NCBI RefSeq assembly: GCF_000331735.1
Contig: NC_020126.1
Span: forward strand, 4,774,001-4,838,000
Source of the DNA: Myxococcus stipitatus DSM 14675
Lineage (GTDB): Bacteria > Myxococcota > Myxococcia > Myxococcales > Myxococcaceae
Length of the DNA: 64,000 bases
Direction of reading: 5' to 3'
Each line of letters begins with the position of its first letter. Position 1 is the stretch's first letter. The position numbers were made by a program, and so were the translations under genes. Positions 35,822 to 45,496 of this stretch are shown here, in pieces. The notes below the pieces were generated by a model. It had not been told where the DNA came from. It saw only the letters and a list, made by a program, of their open reading frames with translations, and did no database searches.

Positions 35822-38016
35822 TCCACGACGGTGAAGTGGGTGCCCAGCCGGTACGCGGACAGCGTGCCGGTGTCGTCCAGGAAGAAGAGGTTGAGGCGCA
35901 CGTCCGCCTGGAGCGCGACGAGCCCCACCCCCGCGCGCACCTCCGCCAGCACCTGGCCTCCTCGCGGGTCCACCGCGCGCACGCGCTCTCCGGGCACCAG
36001 CGTCACGCCCCGCGCGGTGCGTGCCGGAAGCGCGCCGATGAGCGGCTCTCCCGCGGCGCCCACGCGCCAGTCGATGGTGCCCGACGCGGCGACGCGTGCC
36101 GCGGCTCCGGAGGCGCTCGTCACCACGACGGCGCGAGGGAGCGGGGACAACGCATAGGGACCCGGGCCCAGGTTCAGCGGCCGCTCCCAGACGGGCTTCC
36201 CCTGCTTGTCCAGGCACAGCAGGACGCCCTCGCGTTCACGCTCACCCGCGAGGAACACGCGCGAGCCCACGGGCAGCGGCGCGGACGGGTGCGTGAGGTC
36301 CGGCTCGTGGGTCCACGCGGCTTCGCCGGTGTGCGCGTCGGCCAGGAGCAGGGCCCAGCGGGAGCCTCGGCCCAGCAGCGCGAGGAAGCGCCGGCCCCAG
36401 GGCACGGGGAGGCCATGGAAGGGCAGCGGCGCGCGCATGCGGAAGCGCACCTGTCCATCCTCGAGGTCCAGGCCGTAGACGTAGCCGGAGTCCGTGGTCA
36501 CCAGGGCGCGATGGCCTTGTGTCGCGAGCCAGCTGCGCTGGGTGCGCGGGGGGGCCAGTCGCCACACCTCGCGGCCCGTGGCTTCCGCGAAGGCGACGAC
36601 GGTGCGGTCCTCGGAGAGCGTGAGGAGCAGCCCGTCCTTGCGCATGAGCAGGGGCCCCAGGGGGATTCCGTCGTGGTCGTGCAACCAGCGCGCGCCCGTG
36701 CCTCGGCCCGTGAAGCCGTAGACGCGCGACAAGTCCGCCGCGATGGCGTGGCCATCCGCCGACGCGGCCACGCCCAAGGGGGCGGCTCGCTTCCAGAGCC
36801 TCGTGCCGTCCTTGCGCGAGAAGGCCACCGCGATTCGTGGCGCGCAGCAGACGGGGCCGTGGCGGCCGAGCAGGAGCCGGGACTCCTCCGCGTCGTCGAT
36901 TCCGCGCTGCTCCCACAGCTTCTCGAAGCGCAGCCTCCGCAGTCGGCCGGGCACCTTGAGCGGCTTCGAGGCGCTCCCCGTCGACCGTGAGCGCTTCTCC
37001 CGGGCCGCGCCCGTGCGCTCGGGAGGCTCCACGGGGCCGCGCAGGTGGGAGAGCCCCTCGCGGCAGCGGTCCGCCAGCTCCACCAGGTAGGGGTTGCCGA
37101 CCAGCGTGCGGTCTTCCTCCGCGAAGGCCGCGCCGAGCGCCTCGCCCAGGTGGAAGAGGGCGGCGGCCAGGTCCGTGCCCGTGAGCGCGAACGACGTCCC
37201 CGTGCGCCCCGCCTTGGCCTTGCCGTCCTTGAGGTCCAGCAGCAGCGGAGCCCGAGTCCCCGCCGGAGCCAGCTCGAAGCGCGCCTCCCCCAGCTCCACC
37301 GCGCGGGCGAGCTCCACGGCCTGGCGCGACAGCTCGAGCACCGTCAGGAACGGCGGGGCCTGCACCTTCCAGGCATCAGGTCGTCCCGGGAGTGAGAGCC
37401 AGACTTCACCGGCGGTCAGGAGTGGGGCGAGCATCCCGGCCGTGCCCCGCTTTCCTCCATCGCGGGTGACGCGGGGGCTGGTGCCTCGCAGCTCGAAGCC
37501 GAACCCGGTGAGGGCAGGGGGCTCCACCCGCTTCACGGAGGGCCGGTGGGGCTCTTCCTCCGGGGGCCGGGCGGGCCGGGCCAGCTGCTTGAGGGGCTCG
37601 GCGAGGGCCTGGGCCAGAGGGGAGGAGACTGACTTGGGGGCCAGCCGGGTGACGTCCGCCAGGAATCGCGCTCCGGTGGTGCGGACGGCCTCCACCAGCT
37701 CGTCCATGTCCACCTTCACGGGGGGGCGCATGAGCCGGGCGGGTCGGGCCAGGTTGGCCACGAGCAGCTCCACCTGGGGTCCCACCCGCCTCAGCACGAG
37801 CTCCAGGTGGGCTTCCGCGAGAGAAACCTGGGCCATTCCCTGGACTCCCGTGTACAGGGAGGTCACGGCGCGCACCAAAGCGGGCACTACTTCTGCTAAG
37901 GACTCCTCCACCGCTCCGGACAGAAGGTCCACTCCATCCAGTTCCAGTGCGATGGAATCCAGCGGGGAGGCCGAGGGTTCGCGTTTCCAGCGATGTCCGA
38001 TGCGTATGCGGGTCAT
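35818..38016 (-). CDS. PQQ-like beta-propeller protein of unknown function
   Basis: 732 residues without a signal peptide. The first 330 residues are helical and unrecognised. The second half carries repeated propeller blades with G-R-E-V-W-R-L, G-E-A-A-W-T-H, G-K-P-V-W-E-R and G-T-I-D-W-R-V, the W-containing strands of PQQ/BamB-like domains, and matching G-x-V-Y-G-L turns. Cytosolic location is implied by the missing signal, unlike BamB. ATG at 38016 follows GGAAG. It diverges from the HARE-HTH gene over about 100 bases that hold a good sigma-70-type promoter for the latter. Confidence 0.65.
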   Translation of the reverse strand: MTRIRIGHRWKREPSASPLDSIALELDGVDLLSGAVEESLAEVVPALVRAVTSLYTGVQGMAQVSLAEAHLELVLRRVGPQVELLVANLARPARLMRPPVKVDMDELVEAVRTTGARFLADVTRLAPKSVSSPLAQALAEPLKQLARPARPPEEEPHRPSVKRVEPPALTGFGFELRGTSPRVTRDGGKRGTAGMLAPLLTAGEVWLSLPGRPDAWKVQAPPFLTVLELSRQAVELARAVELGEARFELAPAGTRAPLLLDLKDGKAKAGRTGTSFALTGTDLAAALFHLGEALGAAFAEEDRTLVGNPYLVELADRCREGLSHLRGPVEPPERTGAAREKRSRSTGSASKPLKVPGRLRRLRFEKLWEQRGIDDAEESRLLLGRHGPVCCAPRIAVAFSRKDGTRLWKRAAPLGVAASADGHAIAADLSRVYGFTGRGTGARWLHDHDGIPLGPLLMRKDGLLLTLSEDRTVVAFAEATGREVWRLAPPRTQRSWLATQGHRALVTTDSGYVYGLDLEDGQVRFRMRAPLPFHGLPVPWGRRFLALLGRGSRWALLLADAHTGEAAWTHEPDLTHPSAPLPVGSRVFLAGEREREGVLLCLDKQGKPVWERPLNLGPGPYALSPLPRAVVVTSASGAAARVAASGTIDWRVGAAGEPLIGALPARTARGVTLVPGERVRAVDPRGGQVLAEVRAGVGLVALQADVRLNLFFLDDTGTLSAYRLGTHFTVVE

Positions 38017-38026
38017 CTTCCGTTCG

Positions 38027-38056
38027 TTGACAAGCCAGTTTAGCGATGGCTAGCAT
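38027..38056 (+). promoter_or_regulatory. Sigma-70-type promoter for the HARE-HTH gene
   Basis: TTGACA (38027-38032, perfect -35) and TAGCAT (38051-38056, four of six matches to the -10) are separated by 18 bases. Transcription would start near 38063, leaving a leader of about 52 bases before ATG at 38115. Confidence 0.5.
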
Positions 38057-38114
38057 CCGCCGCCCATACGGACCTACATTTTTGTAACCGTTCGGAATTC
38101 TTGGGGAATACTCG

Positions 38115-40247
38115 ATGACATTCTACGAGGCCGCGCTCCGAGTCCTGGAGAGCGAAGGTCGTCCCCTCCACTTCCTTGAAATCACAGAGAAGTCCATCCA
38201 ACAGAGCCTGCTCTCCCACGTCGGCAAGACGCCCGAAGTGACGATGCTCTCGCGCTTGGCCGCCATGGCGCGCCGCACGAGGGACCGCAAGGTGATTGTG
38301 ACCGCGAAGGACACCTTCGCGTTGGTGGATTGGTCGATTCCCGAGGATGTTGAGGCCCTGGCACAGACTGGCGTAATCGAGCCGAATCCGGAAGAGGACC
38401 TGCCGCCCTTGAGGCCGGCGGAGCGTCATCCGGAGCCACGCACGGACAACGTGCGGGCGGCGGGTCGCGGCAGTGAGCGCAAGCGCCGGAGGGACGAAGA
38501 CGAGGAGCGGGGTGGAAAGCGCAAGCGTTTCCCGCCGCTGCCAGAGGTGGTGTTCGAAATCCTCAGCGATGCCGACGCGGGGCTGCGCACCGAGGCCATC
38601 ATCGAGCGGGCTCGGAGCAAGGAGCTGTGCGCCGAGGACCTCACGGTGGAGGCGGTGCTCACGGCGCTCCTGGAGGACAACCAGCGCCGCATCGACGCGG
38701 GCCGCCGGCCGCAGTACGCGTTCAACAAGGACTCCGGAGAGGTGACGCTGGAGCGCGCGGGCTCGCCGAGCGAGGCCCCGTCGCTGGAGCTCCAGGCCGC
38801 GTTCGCGCAGGCGCTGGGGATTCCGCTGGAGGCGGGACGTCCGGTGTTGGCTCGGACGGGAGCCGCCGCGGCCGCGAGCGAGCCGGTGGTGGATGCCGCG
38901 CTGCTGACCACGCTGCGCACGTCGCTCAAGGACGCGCGTCGCGCGGTGGCGCGTGGGTTGCGCAAGCGCCTGGGCGACGCGGACGTGGGAACGTTCGAGA
39001 AGTCCGTCGTGAAGATGATGCACGCGCTGGGCTTCCGCGAGCTGAAGGTGGCCAAGCGTTCCAAGGAAGGCCCCTTGCTGACGGCGCGCAAGCGCGAGGG
39101 CAGCGTGGAGCTGCGCTACGCGGTGCGGATGCTGAAGGGCACTCCGGCCATCGACCGCAAGAGCGTGCAGGAGCTGCGTCGCGACCTGAGCCACTACTCG
39201 GCGCAGGTCGGCTTGCTGGTGACGGCGGGCGATGTGCGCGGGGACGCGCGCACCGAGGCGCAGGCCAGCGGCTCGCTGGTGATGCTGTGGTGCGGGGACG
39301 CGCTGGGGGAGAAGTTCCTGGAGGCCGAGACGGCCGTCACCGTCACGCGCGTCGAGCTGTACGAGGTGGACGAGCGGTTCTTCGAGGCCGCGAAGCTGGA
39401 TGCCGAGGAGGCCCAGAAGCGCCGCGAGGAGCGTCAGCGCGAGAAGCAGACGCGCGAGGACGAGGGAGGCGAGGTCGCCGCCACTCCGACGGAGCGTCCG
39501 CGCGAGAAGCGTCGTCGTGAGCGGGAGCGGCGTGAGGCGCGCTCGTCCGACGAGGTGGAGGTCTCCGTGGAGGGTGCGGAGGCTCGCGAGGGTGGTGGTG
39601 CCGCGGCCGAGCCCCGTGAGGGGATTCCCGCCGCGCCCGTTCCGGCGCCGCAGTCCACGGGTGCGGAGGACGACGAGGGCGACGACGGGGATGACGAGGG
39701 CGAGGACGATGACCTGGAGGCCGCGAGCGCCTTCGTGGGGGCTCGTCCGGACGGTTCCGCCGCCGACGGTGGGGCCGATGCCGCGCAGGGTGATCGCAAG
39801 CGCCGCCGCCGCCGTCGTCGTGGGCGCCGGGGTCGTGGCAACCGGGGCGCCGAGGCTGGCGCCACGCCGGCGGGGGCACCGCAAGGTGAGGGTGCCGTCG
39901 CGGGAGCCGAGGGTGCCGTGACGGCTCCCGAGGCTGGCGTCGCGCCGACGGAGGGAGCCGCCACTTCGGGTGCTGAGGTCCAGGGCACGGAGACCGCGAC
40001 GGGTGTCGAGTCGGGTGCTGTGGCTTCGACGGAGGAGTCCGCGCCTGTGGCAACCCAGCCGGAGGTCGTCGCGCAGCCGGCTGAGGTTGTGGCCCCTGCT
40101 GTGACGGAAGGCGCTACGGAGGTTGCCGCGGTGGAACAGGCTCCTTCGGAAGAGACCGTCAAGGCGGCGACGGAGGGTGTTGCTTCCGAGACTCCGCAGG
40201 ATGCGTCGACTCCGCCCAAGCTTCCCTCCGAGGGGAGCGAAGGCTGA
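38115..40247 (+). CDS. HARE-HTH protein with degenerate Mrr-like domain and low-complexity tail
   Basis: 710 residues. Residues about 1-75 (Y-E-A-A-L-R-V-L and P-L-H-F-L-E-I) match the HARE-HTH winged helix found in RNA polymerase delta, ASXL proteins and some restriction systems; a second similar segment lies near 140-210. Residues about 280-410 look like an Mrr nuclease fold (V-V-K-M-M-H-A-L-G-F, then V-G-L-L-V-T-A-G-D). The catalytic D and ExK positions are replaced (G-P-L-L-T-A-R and L-R-Y-A-V-R-M), so cleavage is unlikely. The tail is acidic, then Arg-rich (R-R-R-R-R-G-R-R-G), then Ala/Glu-rich. A nucleic-acid-binding regulator is likely. Confidence 0.65.
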   Translation: MTFYEAALRVLESEGRPLHFLEITEKSIQQSLLSHVGKTPEVTMLSRLAAMARRTRDRKVIVTAKDTFALVDWSIPEDVEALAQTGVIEPNPEEDLPPLRPAERHPEPRTDNVRAAGRGSERKRRRDEDEERGGKRKRFPPLPEVVFEILSDADAGLRTEAIIERARSKELCAEDLTVEAVLTALLEDNQRRIDAGRRPQYAFNKDSGEVTLERAGSPSEAPSLELQAAFAQALGIPLEAGRPVLARTGAAAAASEPVVDAALLTTLRTSLKDARRAVARGLRKRLGDADVGTFEKSVVKMMHALGFRELKVAKRSKEGPLLTARKREGSVELRYAVRMLKGTPAIDRKSVQELRRDLSHYSAQVGLLVTAGDVRGDARTEAQASGSLVMLWCGDALGEKFLEAETAVTVTRVELYEVDERFFEAAKLDAEEAQKRREERQREKQTREDEGGEVAATPTERPREKRRRERERREARSSDEVEVSVEGAEAREGGGAAAEPREGIPAAPVPAPQSTGAEDDEGDDGDDEGEDDDLEAASAFVGARPDGSAADGGADAAQGDRKRRRRRRRGRRGRGNRGAEAGATPAGAPQGEGAVAGAEGAVTAPEAGVAPTEGAATSGAEVQGTETATGVESGAVASTEESAPVATQPEVVAQPAEVVAPAVTEGATEVAAVEQAPSEETVKAATEGVASETPQDASTPPKLPSEGSEG

Positions 40248-40284
40248 CGCTTCCGCGTCGTCGGTCGTTGTGAAGAGTGGGCGC

Positions 40285-40612
40285 GGTGGCTCGCACATGT
40301 TGCGAGAGGCCGCGTCCACTCCGTGGCATCCAGCATCGGGGACCGGGGCCATGCTCCCTGAGTCGAGGGCCGCAGGGCGTGGGTGTCGTTGCTCGCGCGA
40401 GATGCTGCGTGCACTCGGTGGCATCCATCGCCAGGTCTTCCATCGGGGACCGGGGCCATGCTCCCTGAGTCGAGGGCCGCAGGGCGTGGGTGTCGTTGCT
40501 CGCGCGAGATGCCGCGTGCACTCCGTGGCATCCACTGCCAGGTCTTTCATCGGGGACTGGGGCATGCTCCCCGCGTCGAGGGCCGTCGAGCGTGGGTGAC
40601 GCTGCTCGGGCG
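40285..40612 (+). repeat. 107-bp tandem repeat, noncoding
   Basis: Two full 107-bp units (40334-40440 and 40441-40547) differ at only about five positions. A third copy (40548 to about 40612) is diverged and truncated, and a partial copy with an internal deletion precedes them (about 40285-40333). The unit length is not a multiple of three, so it is not coding. Each full unit has the palindrome CTCGCGCGAG (40392-40401 and 40499-40508). It occupies most of the 551-base gap between the HARE-HTH gene and the next lipoprotein gene; nothing else was recognised there. Confidence 0.85.
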
Positions 40613-40798
40613 GGATTCGAGCCGCCACCTCCACTCATGGCTTGGCTCCCTGCCAAAGAAGGGGCCAGGTCGCACGAGGTGCGAGGGGCCGTGCTCCTTC
40701 GTCCGCGGCCCGAAAAGTGGGCTTGAGGTCACACCCTTCGTCCCGATGGGCGGGAATGACCGGCACAGGTCTGATTCGGGTGTTACCCTGAGGGGGCG

Positions 40799-41713
40799 AT
40801 GAAGCCGGCCCTGATGCTCGCCTTCTGCGTCGTCCTCCTTGGTGCCTGCCGCTCGCAGGCGCCACGCCATCTCGTGGCGCCCGTGGAGGTGTCCGGTGCC
40901 ACGGTGCGGGACAACGCCCTGCTGGGGATTGCTCCCGAGGGCGTCGCGACCTTGTTCTCCCACGCGCTGAAGTCCTCCGGCCGCTTCGAGCTGAAAAGCG
41001 AAGAGACCCCTCGCGACGCGCGCCCCTGGCGCCTCACGCTCGAGATTCCGTTCACCCGCGAGGTCCTGAAGGACGGAGACCCACGCAGCTTCGCGGAGGT
41101 CGGCGCCAACCTCATCCTGGAGCGCTTCGGCGGAGACCTGCCGCAACGCTACGAGGTCGTCGGACTCGGCGAGGCCCCCGTCCTCGAGGACACTCCCGAG
41201 GGGCGACAGTCCGCCATGCGCACCGCGCTGGAGGCCGTGCTCCGTCAGGTGACCGACTCCTCGGTGCTACAGCTCGCCGCCCTGGAGCGCACCGACGAGG
41301 CCCTGGTCCAGGAGCTCCGTGCCGATGACGCGCGCATCCGCGAGTTCGCCCTGCGCACCCTGGCCGAGCGCCAGCACCCCGCCGCGGCTCCGCTGCTCAT
41401 CGAGCGTCTGAAGGAGTCCTCCGATGGGGACGCCCTGCGAAGGACGATCGGCGCCCTGGTCGAGATGAAGGCCCGCGTCGCCGTGCCGGCGCTCATCGAC
41501 CTGGGGCGGGGCCGGGACAACGGCTTCGTGCAGGAGCTGGTCTTCGCCGTGGGCGAGATTGGTGGCCCGGAGGCGGAGGCATACTTGTATACCGTGGCCC
41601 AGGGGCATGACGCGCCAGCCGTGCAGGCCGCGGCGCAGCAGGCCCTGGAAACGCTCTACGCTTCACGCAAGCACATCACCGCGGAGGCGCGTGGCCGGGA
41701 CCACGCGGACTGA
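40799..41713 (+). CDS. HEAT-repeat lipoprotein
   Basis: 304 residues. The signal ends V-V-L-L-G-A-C, a good lipobox with lipidated Cys about residue 17. The middle (25-150) is an unrecognised alpha/beta part. From about 160 to 290, repeated helix pairs with R-E-F-A-L-R-T-L-A, A-L-R-R-T-I-G-A-L and V-P-A-L-I-D-L-G-R patterns are HEAT-like, implying a scaffold role at the membrane. It follows the tandem-repeat region and precedes another lipoprotein gene by 7 bases, so the two are probably one operon. Confidence 0.65.
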   Translation: MKPALMLAFCVVLLGACRSQAPRHLVAPVEVSGATVRDNALLGIAPEGVATLFSHALKSSGRFELKSEETPRDARPWRLTLEIPFTREVLKDGDPRSFAEVGANLILERFGGDLPQRYEVVGLGEAPVLEDTPEGRQSAMRTALEAVLRQVTDSSVLQLAALERTDEALVQELRADDARIREFALRTLAERQHPAAAPLLIERLKESSDGDALRRTIGALVEMKARVAVPALIDLGRGRDNGFVQELVFAVGEIGGPEAEAYLYTVAQGHDAPAVQAAAQQALETLYASRKHITAEARGRDHAD

Positions 41714-41720
41714 CATCGAG

Positions 41721-42344
41721 ATGACGCGTTCGTTCGGACTGGGTGGGGCTGCCCTGCTGGCCGCCATGGTGCTGGGAAGCGGCTGCGCCAAGCGCGTGGA
41801 GGCGGAGCCCGAGGCTCGGTCCGCCACGGGAGATGTGGCGGACTACTACCCGCTCGCCATCGGCAACAAGTGGACGTACCAGCTCAACGGACGGGCCGAC
41901 CGCTCCGTCACCGTGGAGATCCTCAAGCAGGAGGAGGGTTACTTTCACGACAATCAGGGCGGCCAGTTCTCCGTGGACGCCTATGGGCTGCGCGACCCCA
42001 AGCGCTACCTGCTCCGCGCCCCCCTGCGCACCGGCCAGGCGTGGACGAACGTGGTGTCCGTGTCCTCCACGGAGCGCTACCAGATTGTCCAGGCCGGCGG
42101 CTCCTGTGAGACGCCCGCGGGCACCTTCCCGTCGTGCATCGAGGTCGAAGGGCGCAACCGCGTCGACGCCAAGGCCACGCTCATCAACACGATGACGTTC
42201 GCCCCGGGCGTGGGCATGGTCCGCCTGGAGACCGCCGTGGAGACCGCCAACCAGCAGCGCATCCCCCAGACTCGCCTGGAGCTGGTGTCCTACGAGTTGA
42301 AGGGCGGCGCCTCCTCGAACGGGAGCCCTCCGGCGGCCCGCTGA
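41721..42344 (+). CDS. Small lipoprotein of unknown function
   Basis: 207 residues from ATG at 41721. The signal ends V-L-G-S-G-C, a clear lipobox (Cys about 22). The mature part begins Y-Y-P-L-A-I-G-N-K-W-T-Y, a motif common in short bacterial lipoproteins with a beta-rich domain, and contains two cysteines (C-E-T-P ... C-I-E-V) likely to pair. It starts 7 bases after the HEAT lipoprotein stop. Confidence 0.6.
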   Translation: MTRSFGLGGAALLAAMVLGSGCAKRVEAEPEARSATGDVADYYPLAIGNKWTYQLNGRADRSVTVEILKQEEGYFHDNQGGQFSVDAYGLRDPKRYLLRAPLRTGQAWTNVVSVSSTERYQIVQAGGSCETPAGTFPSCIEVEGRNRVDAKATLINTMTFAPGVGMVRLETAVETANQQRIPQTRLELVSYELKGGASSNGSPPAAR

Positions 42345-42442
42345 GTGCCGGGGCGGTGAACAAGGAGCCTCGGGTCGAGAACCCGGTGGGTTGAAAGCCT
42401 CGGCGCCGCTCCATACCCTTGCGCCTCTCGCGAGGTGTCGCC

Positions 42443-43462
42443 GTGGCCGTGGAAACAACAGAGCAGACGCAAGAGGAGCTCATCCTGGGGTTCCTCTCGG
42501 AGAGCGGTGACGACTACACCTCGGGCGAGGCCCTGTCGGGCAAGCTGGGGCTCTCCCGCACGGCTGTCTGGAAGCGGGTGGAGGCGCTGCGCACCAAGGG
42601 CTACCGCATCGAGGCCATCCCCGCACGGGGCTACCGGCTGGTGGAGGTGCCCGACCGCCTCACGTCGCTGGAAGTCGCCCCGCTCCTGGGGACGCGCGAC
42701 CTGGGCCGCACCCTCCACCACCACGCCGTGGTGGGCTCCACCAACGAGGTCGCCTTCCGCCTGGCGCAGGACGGCGCCGAGCACGGCGAGGTCGTGGTGG
42801 CCGAGCAGCAGACCTCCGGCAAGGGACGCCGGGGTCGCGCCTGGGTGTCTCCCCCGGGGCTGAATCTGTACTTCTCCGCCATCCTCCGCCCGGAGCTGCC
42901 GCCGCAGCGCGCTCCCGAGCTGACCCTCGTGGCGGCCGTGGCGCTGGCGGAGAACCTGCGCGAGTTCGGCGCGGACGCGGCCATCAAGTGGCCCAACGAC
43001 GTGCAGATCTCCGGTCGCAAGGTGGCGGGCATCCTCACGGAGCTCTCCGCGGAGCCCGAGCGCGTCCACTTCGTCATCGTCGGCGTGGGGGTCAACCTGA
43101 ACTGCCAGGTGGAGCACTTCCCGGAGGAGCTGCGGGAGACGGCCACGTCGGTGTCGCTGGCCCGAGGCGAGAAGGTGCACCGGGCCCAGTTCGCCGCGGG
43201 CCTCTGGACGCGGATGGAGGAGTGGCTGGACCTGTATCTGGAGACGGGCTTCGACGCGGTGCGTGCCCGCTGGAAGGAGCTGTCCTCCACCCTGGGTCAG
43301 GACGTCCTGGTCCGCACGGACCGCAGCGAGCTGCGAGGGTACGCGGTGGACATCGACCCGTCGGGGGCGCTGCTGGTGCGCACCGAGGCGGGGCAGGTGG
43401 AGCGGGTGCTCGCGGGAGACGTGGAGCAGCTGCGCCCCCGGCAGCCGCAGCGCCCGCTGTAG
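42443..43462 (+). CDS. birA: Biotin-protein ligase with repressor domain
   Basis: 339 residues from GTG at 42443, chosen because GAGG lies 7 bases upstream. It attaches biotin to carrier proteins through biotinyl-AMP. An N-terminal winged HTH (S-R-T-A-V-W-K-R-V) suggests it also represses biotin genes, as in E. coli BirA. The ligase domain has S-T-N-E, the biotinyl-AMP loop [10 protein letters not shown], and K-W-P-N-D. The small C-terminal SH3-like domain follows. coaX starts about 50 bases later, an order common in many bacteria. Confidence 0.92.
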   Translation: MAVETTEQTQEELILGFLSESGDDYTSGEALSGKLGLSRTAVWKRVEALRTKGYRIEAIPARGYRLVEVPDRLTSLEVAPLLGTRDLGRTLHHHAVVGSTNEVAFRLAQDGAEHGEVVVAEQQTSGKGRRGRAWVSPPGLNLYFSAILRPELPPQRAPELTLVAAVALAENLREFGADAAIKWPNDVQISGRKVAGILTELSAEPERVHFVIVGVGVNLNCQVEHFPEELRETATSVSLARGEKVHRAQFAAGLWTRMEEWLDLYLETGFDAVRARWKELSSTLGQDVLVRTDRSELRGYAVDIDPSGALLVRTEAGQVERVLAGDVEQLRPRQPQRPL

Positions 43463-43514
43463 GCCCGGCAAGTCGGCCCGCGGAGAGGCCCTTCGGAGTA
43501 GAGTGCGCGGCGTG

Positions 43515-44281
<767 letters not shown>

Positions 44282-44285
<4 letters not shown>

Positions 44286-45424
44286 CGACCGCCGCCCCCG
44301 GCAACATCCCGGCGCCGCCTCCCGGCTGCCCCTTCAACGCGGAGTTCCTGCCGCCCAACCTGCGCAAGCACGTGGACCCCGCGGCGCCCGTTCCGCTGCG
44401 GATGATGGCCGCCAAGTCGCTGGTGCCCCTCAGCCCGTCGGACATGCTCGGCGCGCTCTTCATGCTGACGTTCGACGCGGACACGGCGGTGCGCGAGACG
44501 GCGGCGAAGACGTCCTCGGGGCTCCCGGAGAAGATCCTCGGCTCCGCGCTGCGCGACGAGGAAGTGCAGCCCCAAGTGCTGGGCTACTTCCTGGGCCTGT
44601 TGAAGGAGAAGGACGCCTACGCGGAGATGCTCGTCCTCAACGCCAGCACGCCCGACGAGGCCGTCGCGGCGGTGGCTCGGGACTGCGGCGCGAAGCTGGC
44701 GGAAATCATCGGGCAGAACCAGCTCCGCCTGCTGCGCCACGAAGACATCCTGCGCAACCTCTGCTCCAACGCGCAGGCGCCGGTGTCGCTCATCGACGGT
44801 GTCTGTGACTTCGCGGTGCGCAGCGGGATGCAGCTGACGGACGTGCCGCAGATGAAGGCGGCGCGCGTGCGCCTGTTCGGCCCCGAGGCCGCGGAGGCGC
44901 CGCCAGACCCGGGTCCCACGGCCGAGCAGGTCCTCCAGGAGATGGGGGGCGAGGTGTCGGACGAGAACGCCGCGCCGCTCGAGGAGGGCAAGCGCCTGAC
45001 GCTGGCTCAGCGGCTGATGAAGATGTCCATCTCGGAGAAGATCAAGCTGGCGACGCTGGGCAACAAGGAGGCCCGCGGCGCACTCATCCGGGACACGAAC
45101 AAGCTGGTGGCCGTGGCCGTCATCCGCAGCCCGCGCATCACCGACGGCGAGGTGCTGTCGTGCGCGGCGAACCGCGCCATCATGGAAGACGTCCTCCGCG
45201 TCATCTACAACAACCGCGAGTGGACGAAGAACATGAAGGTGAAGCTGGCCCTGGTGAAGAACCCCAAGGTGCCGCTCACCGTCACGATGAAGTTCCTGAA
45301 CGTGCTGCGCGACAACGAGCTCAAGGACCTGAGCCGCGACAAGAACGTGCCCGCCGCCGTGCAGCAGTTCGCCAAGAAGATGCTGGAGAAGAAGACCACG
45401 CCCAAGCGGACCGACGACAAGTAG
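44282..45424 (+). CDS. Conserved helical protein of unknown function
   Basis: 380 residues, no signal or membrane segment. Repeating helix pairs through residues 30-180 and 240-370 (for example [18 protein letters not shown]) suggest an ARM/HEAT-like solenoid. A Pro/acidic linker (about 205-240) separates two halves. The Lys-rich C-terminus is probably disordered. It overlaps coaX by four bases and so is translated with it; a link to coenzyme A metabolism is not supported by any motif. Two stem-loops follow. Confidence 0.55.
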
Positions 45425-45437
45425 GCGCGGGGCAGGG

Positions 45438-45485
45438 GAGCCTCCGAGGAGGCTCTTCCCACCCCGGCGGGATGACTCGCCGGGG
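45438..45485. terminator. Two tandem stem-loops between convergent genes
   Basis: First: GAGCCTCC (45438-45445) with GGAGGCTC (45448-45455). Second: CCCCGGCG (45462-45469) with CGCCGGGG (45478-45485). Both are perfect 8-bp inverted repeats. They lie between the coaX-operon end and the frzS stop and can serve both directions. Confidence 0.65.
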
Positions 45486-45496
45486 CGGGGTGAAGC

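Noticed and set aside
38040-40634. Open frame of 864 codons on the minus strand
   Set aside because: It lies opposite the HARE-HTH gene and the tandem repeat. Composition is Arg/His-rich and it has no domain; long antisense frames are usual in GC-rich DNA.
40613-40645. A tRNA T-arm-like string on the minus strand (GGCGG-CTCGAAT-C)
   Set aside because: The stem has a mismatch and no acceptor or anticodon arm could be found around it.
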